Shown in pieces: positions 63,895-64,000 of a DNA stretch of 64,000 bases. This DNA is from JBFMFH01 sp964481395 (lineage in GTDB: Bacteria; Acidobacteriota; Vicinamibacteria; Vicinamibacterales; JAKQTR01): assembly GCA_964481395.1 (NCBI GenBank), contig CAYZYG010000001.1, forward strand, positions 62,001 to 126,000, read 5' to 3'. Each line of letters starts with the position of its first letter. The first letter of the stretch is position 1. The position numbers and the translations under genes were made by a program. The notes below the pieces were generated by a model, which saw nothing but the letters and a program-made list of their open reading frames with translations, was not told the DNA's origin and did no database searches.

Positions 63895-63967
63895 CCAGAG
63901 GCACAAAGGCCGCAGGCAGCGCCACGCCACCTGCGGCCTCACGCTTTCACGCGCCTGGCGACCTCGC

Positions 63968-64000
63968 CTACTTCCCGGTGTTCACGTACGACACGCACGC
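63968..64000 (-). CDS. Possible C-terminal end of a minus-strand gene (cut by window edge)
   Basis: Ten codons (ACVSYVNTGK) then TAG at 63968-63970. Too short to identify; only the open frame into the edge supports it. Confidence 0.25.
   Translation of the reverse strand, partial: ACVSYVNTGK

Overview
The window is GC-rich bacterial DNA with tightly packed genes, many four-base ATGA or GTGA overlaps, and little foreign-looking sequence. Gene content suggests an acidobacterium of the Vicinamibacteria (subdivision 6): an S46 peptidase, a secreted M28 peptidase, SulP and heme-c signalling proteins, and heptanucleotide repeat arrays. This is inference from content; there is no rRNA in the window. 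A run of exactly 100 N inside a heptamer array (392-491) shows a draft scaffold, and genes are cut at both ends.

Layout. 1-5.4 kb: a cut membrane protein, a DPP7-like S46 peptidase and a PEP-synthase-like protein. 5.8-12.6 kb: a five-gene signalling and transport operon: cytidylate-kinase-like/receiver fusion, Cache histidine kinase, single receiver, small kinase-like protein, and a receiver-SulP-STAS fusion with a CXXCH motif in a predicted periplasmic loop. 12.6-22 kb: housekeeping and secreted enzymes, a ZIP transporter with a palindromic operator candidate, tRNA-Pro and surE. 22.2-27.9 kb: a CzcCBA-type metal efflux operon. 28-35 kb: an MFS transporter, an HGSNAT-like acyltransferase, amrS, moaA, a DUF3810 metalloprotease and a lipoprotein. 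35.2-41.1 kb: hypFCDEAB, the full NiFe-hydrogenase maturation set, with no hydrogenase subunits in view. 41.4-47.3 kb: a nonaheme cytochrome c, cytochrome b, M56 protease, heme-motif histidine kinase and NarL-type regulator. 47.3-51.7 kb: a MacAB-like ABC exporter. 52.0-57.0 kb: a heme-motif histidine kinase broken by one in-frame amber codon, an archaemetzincin, an NtrC-type sigma-54 activator and a zinc-ribbon histidine kinase. 57.3-61.6 kb: an Hmc/Hyb-like membrane redox complex (small Cys-rich protein, 26-residue membrane peptide, ferredoxin, NrfD/HybB, two GcvH-like proteins without the lipoyl lysine, triheme cytochrome c7). 61.7-64 kb: tryptophanase, an FmdB zinc ribbon and repeats.

The most striking result is regulatory. 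Three sequences of the form TGGC-N7-TTGCT, the -24/-12 signature of sigma-54 promoters, lie in the correct orientation just upstream of the nonaheme cytochrome operon (41290-41305), the broken kinase/NtrC operon (51854-51869) and the Hmc-like operon (57237-57252). Paired GTTG-N7-CAAC dyads about 190-230 bases before the last one look like enhancer sites for the NtrC-type activator encoded at 54208-55596. Three sensors or transporters here carry heme-c attachment motifs. I propose that 41-62 kb is one heme-sensing, sigma-54-controlled electron-transfer regulon.

Two short repeat families are scattered throughout: heptamer tandem arrays (CCTGTCG, ACCGGGG, GATTCGG types) and palindromes ATTCCCGC-N4-GCGGGAAT resembling neisserial dRS3. 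Both have entered a coding region in frame (MFS loop), and others touch gene ends or starts.
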